The notes beneath the pieces are model-generated. The model had not been told where the DNA came from. It searched no databases and saw only the letters and a program-made list of their open reading frames with translations. From Bacteroidota bacterium (GTDB lineage: Bacteria; Bacteroidota; Bacteroidia; Chitinophagales; Chitinophagaceae): a stretch of 45,462 bases of DNA. A program made the translations under genes and the position numbers. The stretch spans positions 1-45,462 of the forward strand of contig JAPLEO010000045.1 in NCBI GenBank assembly GCA_026391125.1, written 5' to 3'. Shown here one piece after another: positions 45,354 to 45,462 of this stretch (positions are counted from its first letter, which is position 1; every line of letters starts with the position of its first letter).

Positions 45354-45462
45354 TTTTTTTATGACTGATATTTTTAGATATAATAATCTTGGATTTTATT
45401 TATAGGATTTGTCCTTGGGAGGTTAGATTTTGAGTTAAGGGGTTTAAAAAGCCCACTTAGGC

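Noticed and set aside
1..45462. tRNA, rRNA, insertion sequences, phage or defence genes
   Set aside because: No cloverleaf, rRNA core sequence, transposase, integrase or recognisable defence protein was seen in any spacer or open frame.

Overview
The window looks like chromosome from a Bacteroidota bacterium, most likely family Chitinophagaceae (Sediminibacterium-like). This placement is inferred from several things: low GC content, -7 promoter elements of the form TAnnTTTG, a GSIII-type glutamine synthetase, a PKD protein with a type IX secretion tail, head-GIN and FISUMP proteins, and the overall gene repertoire. Most of it is ordinary core chromosome. I see no phage, insertion sequence, CRISPR array, rRNA or tRNA gene.

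Left part (1-7.1 kb): the 5' part of yidC runs off the left edge on the minus strand. It is followed by a DUF4407 membrane protein (+), a secreted S9 peptidase of DPP-IV type (-), pyrG (-) and a secreted dienelactone hydrolase (+). From 7.1 to 13.2 kb there is a minus-strand operon purL-hldD-proC-outer-membrane barrel protein, preceded by a separately terminated head-GIN (DUF2807) protein. From 13.5 to 19.1 kb are glnN (GSIII), a small secreted protein, and the minus-strand accC, accB and efp. The EF-P has Arg instead of Lys at the tip position and a rebuilt tip loop.

Middle part (19.3-33.8 kb, all +): a PKD-repeat protein with a C-terminal sorting domain, sucD, and a very large alpha-2-macroglobulin-like protein. 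The macroglobulin has lost the thioester Gln and carries a SusC-like plug motif. Next comes a tight four-gene operon of UbiA prenyltransferase, type III polyketide synthase, methyltransferase and FAD oxidoreductase. It resembles the Streptomyces srs phenolic-lipid operon with an added prenyltransferase, and is the best candidate for a little-described pathway here. A DAO-type FAD oxidoreductase and a small membrane protein follow.

Right part (33.8-45.5 kb): a 384-nt region without a credible gene, two small lipoproteins, a glutathionylspermidine-synthase-like ATP-grasp enzyme (a YgiB/YgiC-like pair), a minus-strand MFS transporter and aspS. Then comes a second amidoligase-type operon (circularly permuted ATP-grasp, alpha-E, transglutaminase, membrane protein), followed by rarA and a FISUMP lipoprotein. 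Two unrelated peptide- or amide-bond-forming systems therefore lie within 8 kb of each other.

Most convergent or terminal gene ends are marked by strong hairpins. Two convergent junctions (near 7.0 and 16.3 kb) carry unusually long nested inverted repeats.
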